From NCBI RefSeq assembly GCF_026210795.1, contig NC_089432.1, positions 1,116,001 to 1,180,000 of the forward strand: 64,000 nucleotides of DNA, in the 5' to 3' direction. Positions within the stretch are counted from its first letter, which is position 1; the number at the start of each line of letters is the position of its first letter. The position numbers and the translations under genes were made by a program. The notes under the pieces are model-generated. The model was not told the DNA's origin. It saw only the letters and a program-made list of their open reading frames with translations, and searched no databases. This document shows, in pieces, positions 41,717 through 52,362 of this stretch. This stretch comes from Rhizophagus irregularis. Lineage: Eukaryota > Glomeromycota > Glomeromycetes > Glomerales > Glomeraceae.

Positions 41717-43040
41717 TTTCAAAGTAATAAGAAATTCAGATCACCAGTTGTAATAACTATGTAGTAATAAATGCTATTTTTACTTACCTAAATGCTTTAT
41801 TCTATCTACTTGTTAGAAGTGTTAAATGATAAATGATAAGTAACTTATTTACACCTATAAAAAAAGTATTTATATTTTTAGTAAGAATTATATTAAATTC
41901 TGATTTATTATGTAATATTATATTTCATTTTTCTTTATTTTTTATATTTCCCTTCCTAGTGTATAAGACAAATGTCTTAAAAATACAAATGGTTCAAATG
42001 ACAAAATATAAATAATCTGGATCATTTGAAAACAATGTAAATAATGTTGGTCAGCATACTAATTCTGGCTTACATTACACTTTATTTTCAACAAAAATTA
42101 TGTAATAAGATATTGATCAAAAGATAAAAATCCTTTAAATAGTCAAATGGCCAAGTTTTTTCTAAATTCTGTTATTTAAAATACAGATTTTATATTTTCT
42201 CATGTCCCTCATTATAACAAAGATGTCTTTTATTATATAAACTCTGTATTTGTAACTTAAAAACAGTATGTTAGTCTTAAAAGAATTTTGATTTTTGGTA
42301 AAGATTTATTTAATTAAATATTTTAAATATTATATAGAATAAATCGGGATTTAGTAAGATAATGTGATAAAAGCAAATAAGCAATCATAATTTTCTAAAA
42401 ATAAGTATTTTTAAATAAATTTGCTGGTTTAGATTTATATTGCTTACTTATATGAAACTTTTTAATTTAATGGAAATAAGCATGTCTTGGATATTAGACA
42501 AAAGCCTGTTAAATAATATTTGTTATCCAGCCAAGTAGGATCATGTCATTTTATCAAATTGATATCTTTTAGATAAACCATTATAGCAGACATTTTTGAT
42601 GCATTACTATATTATTTAGATCAAATATCACATATAATAGTTTTATAGGCAAAATACCTAACTATTATTTACTATGCTAATTAATAAGCTTGTAGAGTTC
42701 ATTTAATATTTTACTAATTTTGAACATCTGTATAATAATACAGTTATTTATATGGCAGCTGAAATATCATCCATAATGCTTCAAAGTTCAGTGATATGTT
42801 AACTTCCCTACCAATATATTATTTATTGAAATTTAATGCTTTTTGTACCAAATGTTCATGATATTTATTTAATAATATACTTTTTAAAGTTTTACATGTG
42901 CAATAATAAAGTATAGATTTTTATTCAATTTATTATCTAATGAAGTAATAATTACAAAATAATTTAGATTATGAATTATTTTAAGACCCCCTTATTTTTT
43001 ACTTCTCATTCTACAAATAATAGAAATAATAAAATATATT
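41717..43040. repeat. Cluster spacer, longer version
   Basis: The shared spacer is recognisable at about 42050-42260 and 42840-43040. About 400 bp between (42440-42830) has no counterpart in the shorter spacers, so either an insertion occurred here or the others lost it. No gene is seen. Confidence 0.5.
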
Positions 43041-44135
43041 TTATTCTTTTAAAAGTTCTTTTAATTTTAGTTGAGCTTCTGTATGTCCTTGTTTAGCAGA
43101 TTTTTTGTACCAATAAATTGCATTATTAATATCCTTTTTAACTTCACTTCCATTTTCATACATCCAAGCAAGACTATATTGAGCTGTACTATTTCCTAAA
43201 TTTGCTGCTTTTTGATATAATTCAAATACCTTCTGCTTATCAATATTAGTTCCAATTCCTTCATAATAGCATTCTATTAAATTAAATATTGCAGTTATAT
43301 TTTCCAAATCTGCTGCTTTTTGATATAATTCAAATGCTTTTTGTTCATTAACATTAGTTCCAATTCCTTCTCTATAACACCAAGCTAAGTTATTTATTCC
43401 AATTGTATTTCCAAAATCTGCTGCTTTCTGAAATGATTCAAAGACCTTCTGTGTATTAATATCAGTTCCAATTCCATCATAATAACACCAACCTAAGTTA
43501 TTTATTCCACCAACATTTCCTAAATCTGCTGCTTTTTGATATAATTCAATTGCTCGTTGTTCATTAACTTCAGTTTCAATACCATTTTCATAACAATAAC
43601 CTAAGTTATTACATCCATATGCATAATCATCATATGCTAATTTTTTTGATAATTCAAAAGCTAAATTATAGTTTTGAAAACTTTTTCCAAAAATATATTC
43701 ATTGACAAGATTAAATTGAGCTACAATATTTCCTAATACTGCAGCTTCTTGATATAATTCAATTGCTCTTTGTTCATTAACTTCAGTTTCAATTCCATAA
43801 TAATAAAAATATCCAAGTAAACAAATAGAATTTGATTTACTTTGGTCATTTAAGAGGTAATTATATAAAACTATTTTATGATTATTAATAAATTCAAGAA
43901 CATGTTTTTTTATTACTATTCTATCTTCTCCTTTATTTAGTTCTTTAAAAATAAGGTCAACCAATCCGTCAATTACAATACTTAAATCTCCTTCAAAAAT
44001 ATAATCATTTATAATAGGTTCGATTTCTTTTAAATTCAATTTATCAAAGTTTTGAATTATTTGAGAAAATTCTTGTAATAAACTATTAGTAATTGAAGAA
44101 TTGTTAGATTTTGAATCAATTTGTTTATTTGACAT
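43041..44135 (-). CDS. Sel1-like repeat protein, 364 aa (cluster gene 5)
   Basis: The start is MSNKQIDSKSNNSS (44133-44135); the upstream in-frame ATG at 44201 would translate the leader. The leading module is followed by seven Sel1-like repeats ending AIYWYKKSAKQGHTEAQ. The third repeat carries GIETEVNEQRAIELYQKAAD, the sequence otherwise specific to the first repeat of cluster genes, so a repeat has been copied within the gene or from a paralogue. The leading module matches that of the 45127 gene (DKLNLKEIEPIINDYIFEGD) better than that of gene 4. It is a probable cytosolic scaffold and looks intact. Confidence 0.9.
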   Translation of the reverse strand: MSNKQIDSKSNNSSITNSLLQEFSQIIQNFDKLNLKEIEPIINDYIFEGDLSIVIDGLVDLIFKELNKGEDRIVIKKHVLEFINNHKIVLYNYLLNDQSKSNSICLLGYFYYYGIETEVNEQRAIELYQEAAVLGNIVAQFNLVNEYIFGKSFQNYNLAFELSKKLAYDDYAYGCNNLGYCYENGIETEVNEQRAIELYQKAADLGNVGGINNLGWCYYDGIGTDINTQKVFESFQKAADFGNTIGINNLAWCYREGIGTNVNEQKAFELYQKAADLENITAIFNLIECYYEGIGTNIDKQKVFELYQKAANLGNSTAQYSLAWMYENGSEVKKDINNAIYWYKKSAKQGHTEAQLKLKELLKE

Positions 44136-44198
44136 TGTAAAATAATTTAAGAATAAGGAAAAGATAACAAAAAGAATTTCATTTTTTATTTTTTTTTT

Positions 44199-44296
44199 CA
44201 CAACATATTTATATTAGTAATAGTGTTTTGTTGATCATTTTTTGTGTATTTATGACAGATATTTAAAGTTAGTGCAGTGATTTTGCTGATCATTTG
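44199..44296 (-). promoter_or_regulatory. SLR-family promoter block (cluster gene 5)
   Basis: In the gene's direction: AAATGATCAGCAAAATCACT, GCACTAACTTTAAATATCTG, AAAAAATGATCAACAAAACA, then CTATTACTAATATAAATATG. Confidence 0.6.
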
Positions 44297-45126
44297 TCAT
44301 AGTACGATTCAAAGTAATAAAAATCAGTTGTTTGGAAATATAAGAAATAAGAAAAATGAAGTATAATACTATTTAATAAATCAATGTTTGGCAAATTCAC
44401 GACAGATATAAATAATCTAGAATAATGATAATAAGCACTATAATCTGACCTACATTACACTTTATTTTTCAGAAAAAATTATGTGATAAGATATAAACCC
44501 AATCAAAAATCAAAAAATAAATCCTTTAAATAGTCGTATGGTCTGGTCTTTCCCAAACACTGTTATTCAAAATACAGATTTACATTTTTCCATGTCTTTC
44601 ATCATAGAAATATGTATAAAAAAAACCGTATTTACTTATTTTTATAGATAACAAAACAATTTATTGATTTCAATGCTGGAATAATTTCAGTATTCAATTA
44701 ATTCCTTAATGGGTAATTTTTATTTTATGTAATATTTTGTAACCCAACAATAAGTATATATGTTAGTGTAAAAAGAGTTTTGATTTTTTAAATTAATAAT
44801 TGATTTTTTATTTAAATATTTTAGAAAAACTGGTATTTAATAAACTAGTGTAATAAAGTAATTTATAATTTTCCTAAAATTAATTTTATTTCAAAGAAAA
44901 TTTGCTGGTTGACAAATCTTTATTACTCAATTATATATAGGAAACCTTTTGAATGGAAATAAATAAACATAATTTGTTAAGTAATATTTATTGAATTTTA
45001 ACTACTTTTTATACTAAATGTTCATGATCTATTTTTAGCTAATAATATACTTCATAAAGTTTCATAGATTAAAACCTTTTATTTTTTACTCATAATTGTA
45101 CAAATAATAGAAATAATAAATATATT
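44297..45126. repeat. Cluster spacer, duplicated sequence
   Basis: Copy of the short spacer with CCAATCAAAAATCAAAAAAT and CACTGTTATTCAAAATACAG. No gene is seen. Confidence 0.6.
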
Positions 45127-46005
45127 TTATTCCTTTAAAAGTTCATTTAAACTTAATTGAGCTTCTGTATATCCTTGTTCAGCAGATTTTTTGTACCAAT
45201 AAATTGCATTATTAATATCCTTTACAACTTCACTTCCATTTTCATACATCCAAGCAAGACTATATTGAGCTGTACTATTTCCTAAATTTGCTGCTTTTTT
45301 ATATAATTCAAATACCTTCTGCTTATTAATATTAGTTCCAATTCCTTCATAATAGCATTCTATTAAGTTAAATATTGCAGTTATACTTTCAAAATCTGCT
45401 GCTTTTTGATATGATTCAAATGCTTTTTGACTATTGATATCAGTTCCAATTCCATTTTCATAACAATAACCTAAATTATTGCATCCATATGCATAATCAT
45501 CATCTGCTAATTTTTTTGATAATTCAAAAGCTAAATATTGATTTTGAAAACTTTTTCCAAAAATATATTCATTAGCAAGATTAAATTGAGCTACAATATT
45601 TTCTAATTCTGCAGCTTCTTGATATAATTCAATTGCTCTTTGTTCATTAACTTCAGTTTCAATTCCATAATAATAAAAATATCCAAGTAAACAAATAGAA
45701 TTTGATTTACTTTGGTCATTTAAGAGGTAATTGTATAAAACTATTTTATGATTATTAATAAATTCAAGAACATGTTTTTTTATTATTATTTTGTCTTCTC
45801 CTTTATTTAGTTCTTTAAAAATAAGGTCAACCAATCCGTCAATTACAATACTTAAATCTCCTTCAAAAATATAATCATTTATAATAGGTTCGATTTCTTT
45901 TAAATTCAATTTATCAAAGTTTTGAATTATTTGAGAAAATTCAAGTAATAAATTATTAGTGATTAAAGAATTATCAGTTTTAGAATCAAATTTGTTTATC
46001 AGACA
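45127..46005 (-). pseudogene. SLR gene with 5' frameshift (cluster gene 6)
   Basis: An open frame of over 280 codons holds the leading module and about five Sel1-like repeats ending AIYWYKKSAEQGYTEAQLSL. The expected ATG (46003-46005, MSDKQI) is out of frame with it: one extra T after the ATT codon, compared with the paralogues (AAACAAATTTGATTC against AAACAAATTGATTC), brings a stop at codon 7. No other in-frame ATG lies near the start. Everything else, including promoter and TATA box, is conserved, so the loss is recent or is a sequencing error. If that base is wrong, this is a live gene with two fewer repeats than its neighbour. Confidence 0.75.
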
Positions 46006-46061
46006 TTGCAAAATAATTTAAGAATAAGGAGAAAAGATAACAAAAAGAATTTTTTTTTTTT

Positions 46062-46154
46062 CACAACATATTTATATTAGTAAGTGTTTTGCTGATCATT
46101 TTTGTGTATTTATAGCAGATATTTAAAGTTAATGTGGCAATTTGTTGATCATTG
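46062..46154 (-). promoter_or_regulatory. SLR-family promoter block (cluster gene 6)
   Basis: The two GATC motifs and the TACTAATATAAATATGTT box are preserved, although CTGCA has changed to GCCACATTAAC. Confidence 0.55.
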
Positions 46155-47099
46155 ACCCAAGTTGTAATTATTTAATAGACGCTTATATTGTCTACCTAAA
46201 TGAAGCAGCAATTATAACATACTTTATTTTTCCATTTATAATTGTTAGATATACTAGATAAATAATTTAACCCTATAAAAAAAAACAAGTACATAAAACA
46301 TAATTCTCAGTGTAATTAATATAGTAAGAAATATAAGAGATAAAGAGAAATGAAATATAATTTAGATTAATATTGATTAGAAACAATTCTGGCTTATATT
46401 ACACTTTAATTTTTTTTTGTTTTTCAAATAAAATTATGGGATAAATTATTAACTAATTGAAATCAATAGACAAAATTTAAAATTTCTTTAAATGAACAAA
46501 ATTACCACACAAATCCTGTTATTCAAAATATAAGATTAGTATGCATTTTCCATATTTCTTATTATAAAAAGATGCTTTCAGTATACAAACCCAGTATAAA
46601 AAATGCATTAACTTTTTTATAGGGTAATAAAAATTACAACAAAAGTGTCAAAATAACTTCAGTATTTTGATTAATTTCTTAATAGGTAACTTTAATTCTG
46701 CTTAAGATTTGTAATCCAACAATTAATATGTTAGAGAGATTTGATTTTTTGGTAAATAAATTAAATAAATTTAATAAATGTATTGCGTTCTTTATTTAAA
46801 TATTTCAGTTTTAATAAGGTGGTTAAAAGCAATTTATAATTTTCCTAAAAATATTTTTTTTAAAAAAAAAAAAAATTCTGGCTTAAATCTTTTACCCAAT
46901 AATATAGAAGACTTTTTAAAGTGAATGGAAATAAGCATATTTTAGACATGTTTTTTAGCTAATAATATACTTTATAGTTTCACATATGGTAATAAGGCAT
47001 AGGTTTTATTTAAATAAAGTAATAAATACAAAATAATTTGTATAAATAAATAATTATAAAACCATTTATTTTTAATCCCAATTCTTCCAACAATATAAT
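46155..47099. repeat. Cluster spacer, diverged copy
   Basis: The shared spacer can be followed but with more differences than in the other units (TTAACTAATTGAAATCAATA in place of CCAATCAAAAATC). No gene is seen. Confidence 0.5.
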
Positions 47100-48167
47100 T
47101 TATTTCTTTGAAAGTACTTTTAATTTTAATTGAGCACCTGTATTTTCTTGTTTAGCAGATTTTTTGTACCAATAAATTGCATTATTAATATCCTTTTTAA
47201 CTTCATTTCCATTTTCGTACATCTTAGCAAGATAATATTGAGCTGCACTATTTCCTAAATTTGCTGCTTTATGATATAATTCAAATACTTTCTGTTTATT
47301 AATATTAGTTCCAATTCCTCCATTATAACAACTTATTAAGTTAAATATTGCAGTTATATTTCCTAAATCTGCTGCTTTTTGATGCAATTCAAATGCTTTT
47401 TGTTCATTAATATTAGTTCCAATTCCTTCTCTATAACACCAACCTAAGTTATTTATTCCATATGAATTCCTTAAATCCGCCGCTTTCTGAAATGATTCAA
47501 AAACTTTTTGTATATTAACATCAGTTCCAATTCCATCATAATAACACCAACCCAAGTTATTTAATCCGTTAATATTTCCTAGATCTGCTGCTTTTTGATA
47601 TAATTCAAATGCTTTTTGGTTATTAATATCAGTTCCAATTCCATTTTCATAACAATAACCTAAGTTATTACATCCATATGCATAATTATCATCTGCTAAT
47701 TTTTTCGATAATTCAAAAGCAACGCGACTGTAATAGGTTTCAAGGACTTTTCTAGAAGTATATTCATTAACAAGATTAAATTGAGCTACTCTATTTTCTA
47801 AATTTGCAGCTTTTTGATATAATTCAATTGCTCTTTGCTCATTAACTTCATTTTCAATTCCATAACAATAAAAATATCCAAGTAAACAAATAGAATTTGA
47901 ATTACTTTGGTCATTTAAAAGGTAATTATATAAAGTTATCTTATGGTTTTTAATAAAATCAAGAACAATTTTTTTTACCACTATATTATCTTCTCCTTGA
48001 TTTAGTTCCTTAAAAATAAGGTCAACTAATACATCAATTACAATACTTAACTCTCCTTCAAAAATATGATCGTTTATAATAGGTTCGATTTCTTTTAAAT
48101 TCATTTTATCAAAATTTTGAATTATTTGAGGATTGTTAGTTTTCGAATCAATTTGATTATTTGGCAT
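47100..48167 (-). CDS. Sel1-like repeat protein, 355 aa (cluster gene 7)
   Basis: It begins MPNNQIDSKTNN and lacks about eight residues of the family N-terminus between KTNN and IIQNFDKMNLKEIEPII. Seven Sel1-like repeats follow; the first has GIENEVNEQRAIELY and the second has an unusual insertion (TSRKVLETYYSRVAFEL). The C-terminus is AIYWYKKSAKQENTGAQLKL and then a stop. It is a probable cytosolic scaffold. The frame is intact. It is the first (most upstream) and among the more diverged copies of the cluster; its promoter has also drifted (TATATAAATAAATATG). Confidence 0.88.
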   Translation of the reverse strand: MPNNQIDSKTNNPQIIQNFDKMNLKEIEPIINDHIFEGELSIVIDVLVDLIFKELNQGEDNIVVKKIVLDFIKNHKITLYNYLLNDQSNSNSICLLGYFYCYGIENEVNEQRAIELYQKAANLENRVAQFNLVNEYTSRKVLETYYSRVAFELSKKLADDNYAYGCNNLGYCYENGIGTDINNQKAFELYQKAADLGNINGLNNLGWCYYDGIGTDVNIQKVFESFQKAADLRNSYGINNLGWCYREGIGTNINEQKAFELHQKAADLGNITAIFNLISCYNGGIGTNINKQKVFELYHKAANLGNSAAQYYLAKMYENGNEVKKDINNAIYWYKKSAKQENTGAQLKLKVLSKK

Positions 48168-48212
48168 TGTGAAATAATTTAAATTTGAGGAATTAAAAAA
48201 AGTTTTAATATT

Positions 48213-48310
48213 TCACAACATATTTATTTATATAATACCGGTTTGTTGATCACTTTTTGTGCCTCCATAGTAAATATATAAAGCTAGTATAATTTGCCGA
48301 TCAGTGGTGA
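48213..48310 (-). promoter_or_regulatory. SLR-family promoter block (cluster gene 7), diverged
   Basis: In the gene's direction: CCACTGATCGGCAAATTATA, AAAAGTGATCAACAAACCGG, then TATATAAATAAATATGTTGT. The GATCGGC form is the one seen before the 936 and 13753 genes. Confidence 0.5.
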
Positions 48311-48653
48311 TTAAGCAGGAAAAAATTCTTTGAAATAAATCCAATAAAAATTTCAGTTAACCATTCTAACCAAACAATTATGAATAGTGGAAAAAATTTT
48401 TATTTTATAGATTAAACATTTATTTAAAAAAAAATTGCTAGGGAGCATAAAGCACGTACAGTATATAAACATAAAATAAGCATAGAATAAAATAACACAT
48501 AGTAGAAACAAGATGGTATAATCTCGGAAATTTCTTCATTATACTAAAAAACTAAATGACCATTCAATTATTTTACTGATACTAAAATATTATTAACAAT
48601 AACTTACCCTGATTTATATTACAAAAAGCCATATTTACTTTCTGGATTCCTAC

Positions 48654-48834
48654 AGACCCTGAGCAATATATAAATAGGTCATAGGAAATTAGCAAAAATT
48701 AATTTACTATTAGCTCTACGCATTTTTTCAGGGCCAGAATTATGATAATGTCAGTCAGATATTAAAATAAGTAATAAAATTTTGACCAACATTATCGAAA
48801 ATTATCCGTTACCTATTTCAGTGTTGCTCGTCCT
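48654..48834. mobile_element. MITE of the AGGACC family, copy 4
   Basis: The left end AGACCCTGAGCAATATATAA and the right end (reverse-complemented AGGACGAGCAACACTG) are inverted. The core (CAGGGCCAGAATTATGATAA, then TTTTGACCAACATTATCGAA) matches copies 1-3. The 8-bp flanks are eroded (ATTCCTAC and ACTCCTTT), so this copy is old. Confidence 0.65.
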
Positions 48835-50555
48835 ACTCCTTTAGCTCTTTTAAAGTAAGAAAAATGATCACGTGTCTGAGTTTCCTCGGAATAAAAACTA
48901 GAAAAATGATCATTTACCGGAATTTTTTCCAGAATTTTTTTGCATTTTAATTCGGTAAAACGTAAACGATAGGAATTGGAAATAATTTTATGATACTAAT
49001 AACACATTTGACTATAGGAAAAAGTTAATTTTATTTTACATTTAAAGTTAATAGATTGACTTCTTAAGTACATTGCAGATTTAATCATGCAACTTAAAGG
49101 TCTGCTCATAATGAATGGCACCAGGGTCATTTATTCTTACTGGTCCGATGTCTGGTGATTTCATAATTTTTGTTGGATACTATAATTGGAATTTTGCCAT
49201 TTATTAGTTCTCATTTATCAATTATTTCAAATATGAAGTATCAGCAGCTGTCTTGCCAACAATCTTTCATTAACTCAATATATCCTTCAAGTGCATTAGT
49301 CTACATATGATGAGGATTTACTTATTTCACCCTTGTTTACCAGACAAATTTCACAGAAATTTATGGATATCTCTTACCAGCTAGATTCCCCATGGAATCA
49401 AGTTAATCACCATATCATGAAATAATCATCGCAATCTTATCAAAGCTTCTTAATCGTAAATTGATGATGAAATGGAAAAATTGAAAAACAATGACAGTTC
49501 ACTTTTGGTTAGCTATTTGAACCGATTGCAAACTGAATTAAAATAATAAAGAATTATTAAATTTATTGTAGTAAAATCAGAATTTTCTTTGATTAATGAG
49601 ACTTAGACATTTTACTTCATTCTTTTTTTTCATAAAATTTATTCCATTTAATAGAAAAGAATTAACTTCGTTTGTTGTTTCCCTTTGATGAATGTGCAAA
49701 TAATATGATTGCAATATTACTACATTTTTATCTTAAGAAAACGCTCATTTACTAGACACAATGTTGAATAAATTAACAGACCATGCAATAATTTCTATTG
49801 TTGAAATCAAAATATAAAAGTTTATTTATTTTTTATAATATAATAATTGTTTATTAATAATAAAACATATTTATCATAAAACAGCTGAAAATTACTTATA
49901 ATGTAACGATATAATTACCCATCCAATAACATAATCACATAGACCGCCTATCACTCTATAAATTAAAACAACATACGATTTGCAATAATGCTTGCATCAC
50001 AAACCTCTTAATGGAAATAATGGAAATCCTTATGTTGAAAATGATGACACCGTATATAAATCTTTGCTTCTGATTGTGCGCAGAATTATAAATATTTGAA
50101 GAAATTAAATGATTCAATTTTGGATGTACATAGTTAGTAGTTGATTAAGAAAGTTATCGTTATCCAATGTATACTAAATATCTAAGTAGTAGAATAGTGC
50201 GACAAATTTAACGAATTCCTTCTTTGAACAACTCGAAAGATTCTACATGTAGAAGATTCTAATCAGAAATATTAAGTAGTCAATTTAAAACTGTATCTTA
50301 GAAGTTAGAAATAAATTCTTTAACAAGAAGGATATAGTTAGACTCTCTTCGACCGGCGTAGAATTATTATTCCATCAAATAGAAAATTTATTAACCGTTT
50401 AGTTAAATTTTAATCGTACACTTTTGGGGACATCAAAAAAAAATTGCAGACAAAAAAAAACAGGAAAGGATAACAAATTTATTAATAATTATTCGAAAAA
50501 CTTCATCTATTAATTTTAAAACAATAAAACGTTTATAGATTAGAATCTATAAATA
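48835..50555. other. Intergenic; possible kinase relic at 49240-49310
   Basis: No intact gene is seen. On the minus strand at about 49262-49300 the peptide EGYIELMKDCWQ reads in frame. This matches the C-lobe signature YIxLMKxCW of fungal TKL-type kinases, but the surrounding frames are broken and no HRD or DFG was found. It may be a worn kinase fragment. The remainder is A+T-rich. Confidence 0.3.
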
Positions 50556-52097
50556 TTAATAAGGTATTAAAACCTTCAACATATCTTTTGCTTCTTCAAT
50601 TCCATTATCTAAAGCTTTTTTATACCAATAAATTGCTTTATCATTATTACTATCAGCTCCAATACCAAAATAATAACATGCTCCTACATAATTTTGTGCT
50701 ATTGCATAACCACCTCCAGCTGCTTTCAGGTACCATTCAAAAGATTTTTTTATATCCTTATCTGTTCCTATTGCATTATAATAACAATAACCCAAATTGC
50801 ATTGCCCATTCACACATCCAGCAATTGCCGATTTTGAGAACCATTCAAATGCTTTTGGTTTATTTTTATCTGTTCCTTTACCATGCTGATAAAATAATCC
50901 CAAATTGTTTTGTCCCATCGCATTTCCATTTTCAGCAGATTTAATATACCATTCAAACGCTTTTATTTCATTTTTATCCGTTCCTACACCATTTTCATAA
51001 CAAAGCCCTAAGCTAACTTCTCCTTCAGCACATCCACTAATAACTGATTTCGAATACCATTCAAATGCTTTTGTTTCGTTTTTCTTTGTTCCCGTGCCAA
51101 TTTCATAACAACGTCCCAAATTATTTTGTGCTATTGCATATCCATTACTCGCAGATTTAAAATACCATTCAAATGCTTTCTTTTCATTCTTATTTATTCC
51201 TTTACCATTTCTATAGCAACATCCCAAATGATCTTGTGCTTTTGAATTGTTTGATATCGCTAATTTTAAGGTCTTTTCAAACTCTAACCTTTCATCTTCA
51301 CTACATTGAGTAGTCTCATTTTTACATTTTTCAGATTTTAAAAACCAGTCAAATGCCTTTTTCCCGTCCCTTTGCGTTCCTATTCCATCCATATAACATA
51401 CTGCTAAATTATATTGAGCATCAGAATTTTCTCTTTCAGCTAAATTTAAAAATAATTCAAAAGCTTTTTTATAATTAGATTTTGTACCTTTTCCATTTTT
51501 ATAACAGATGGCTAAATTATACTTTGCTTCTAAATTGTCATTTTCAGCTAATTTTAAGAGATTTGATAATTCATTTTGTTTAAAATTAATATCTAAAATA
51601 ATATCTTTATAATAAAATAAAGATAATAAATATTTTCCTATAATAATATTTTTATATCTTAAAACATTAAATAAATCATTATCATCATCATATTCTTCAA
51701 TAAAATTTAATTCATTAAAATAATAATTACTTAAATAATTTTTACCTTTTATATTATCAATAGATAAATAATATGATTCAATAGATTTTTTCTTATCAAG
51801 ATTACAACCAATACCAAATTGATAAAAAAATCCTATAGAACTTGTGAACCAAATGATATTATTATCATGATTTTCCATTAACTTAAGAATTTTTTCAGGA
51901 TTTTTATTATTATTTTTAATATAATTATTTATCCATTCATTTGTAATATTTTCAAAATTATTGATATCATTTATTTCAATAATTCTTTGATAAAACTCTT
52001 TTAAAAAATTCTTTAGAAAATTCTCATCATCATCTTTAATAATAATATTTGTTTTTGCTTCGTTAACAGATAATGAGTTGGATGAGTTGAACGACAT
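50556..52097 (-). CDS. Divergent long Sel1-like repeat protein, 513 aa
   Basis: This gene belongs to a different SLR subfamily. The N-terminus (MSFNSSNSLSVNEAKTN) and the first 80 residues do not match the module of the other copies, although a similar helix pair (LKEFYQRIIEINDI) can be seen. About ten repeats follow, eight of them regular, with the consensus AQNNLGxCYxxGxGTxKNExKAFEWYxKSA instead of KAFELYQKAADLG. A 12-residue insertion rich in C, N and E (SEKCKNETTQCSEDE) lies near residue 260. The last repeat ends AIYWYKKALDNGIEEAK. It is a probable cytosolic scaffold, closer to generic Sel1 proteins such as those of the Hrd3/Chs4 type, though no signal peptide or membrane anchor supports either. 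The frame is intact. A CACGTG site is at about 52205 and a foldback element lies 140 bp upstream. Confidence 0.88.
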   Translation of the reverse strand: MSFNSSNSLSVNEAKTNIIIKDDDENFLKNFLKEFYQRIIEINDINNFENITNEWINNYIKNNNKNPEKILKLMENHDNNIIWFTSSIGFFYQFGIGCNLDKKKSIESYYLSIDNIKGKNYLSNYYFNELNFIEEYDDDNDLFNVLRYKNIIIGKYLLSLFYYKDIILDINFKQNELSNLLKLAENDNLEAKYNLAICYKNGKGTKSNYKKAFELFLNLAERENSDAQYNLAVCYMDGIGTQRDGKKAFDWFLKSEKCKNETTQCSEDERLEFEKTLKLAISNNSKAQDHLGCCYRNGKGINKNEKKAFEWYFKSASNGYAIAQNNLGRCYEIGTGTKKNETKAFEWYSKSVISGCAEGEVSLGLCYENGVGTDKNEIKAFEWYIKSAENGNAMGQNNLGLFYQHGKGTDKNKPKAFEWFSKSAIAGCVNGQCNLGYCYYNAIGTDKDIKKSFEWYLKAAGGGYAIAQNYVGACYYFGIGADSNNDKAIYWYKKALDNGIEEAKDMLKVLIPY

Positions 52098-52202
52098 TTT
52101 TTATTTTACTTTTTTTTTTAAAAAAAAAAAATTTCGTTAAAGTGATAAACTTTTATTTACGTCATGCATATAATTACACTTGTGAAACAATAATTTAATT
52201 TA

Positions 52203-52212
52203 TCACGTGATG
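52203..52212. promoter_or_regulatory. ATCACGTGAT palindrome
   Basis: This palindrome with a CACGTG core lies about 105 bases upstream of the ATG at 52097 and resembles sites near 5104, 18230 and 58897. CACGTG is the usual binding site of bHLH factors; use here is inferred. Confidence 0.4.
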
Positions 52213-52236
52213 TGTGTAAAGTGGGTCTGGTACGAG

Positions 52237-52319
52237 ACCGACAGGTACAAAAGACTGACACATCTAGGCAGGATTATCCATAATGCGGGCCAGCATGTCG
52301 GTCTTTCGTACCTGTCGGT
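52237..52319. repeat. Foldback element with 24-bp arms
   Basis: The left arm 52237-52260 (ACCGACAGGTACAAAAGACT and four more bases) and the right arm 52296-52319 are inverted with two mismatches. A 35-bp loop contains GGATTATCCATAATGCGGGC. Outside the arms GTAAAGTGGGTCT and CGGGTCTCGTGTAAAG add weaker symmetry, so the full element may span about 52215-52362. Confidence 0.6.
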
Positions 52320-52362
52320 TTTTTGATTGTTGGTCTTTTGATCGGGTCTCGTGTAAAGTACG

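Noticed and set aside
34012-48167. Regularly spaced repeats taken at first as a CRISPR-like array
   Set aside because: The units are 1.9-2.6 kb gene duplicates in eukaryotic DNA; the short periodicity is the 108-nt Sel1 repeat.
50588-50944. 118-aa plus-strand frame opposite the long SLR gene
   Set aside because: Shadow of the repeats on the other strand.
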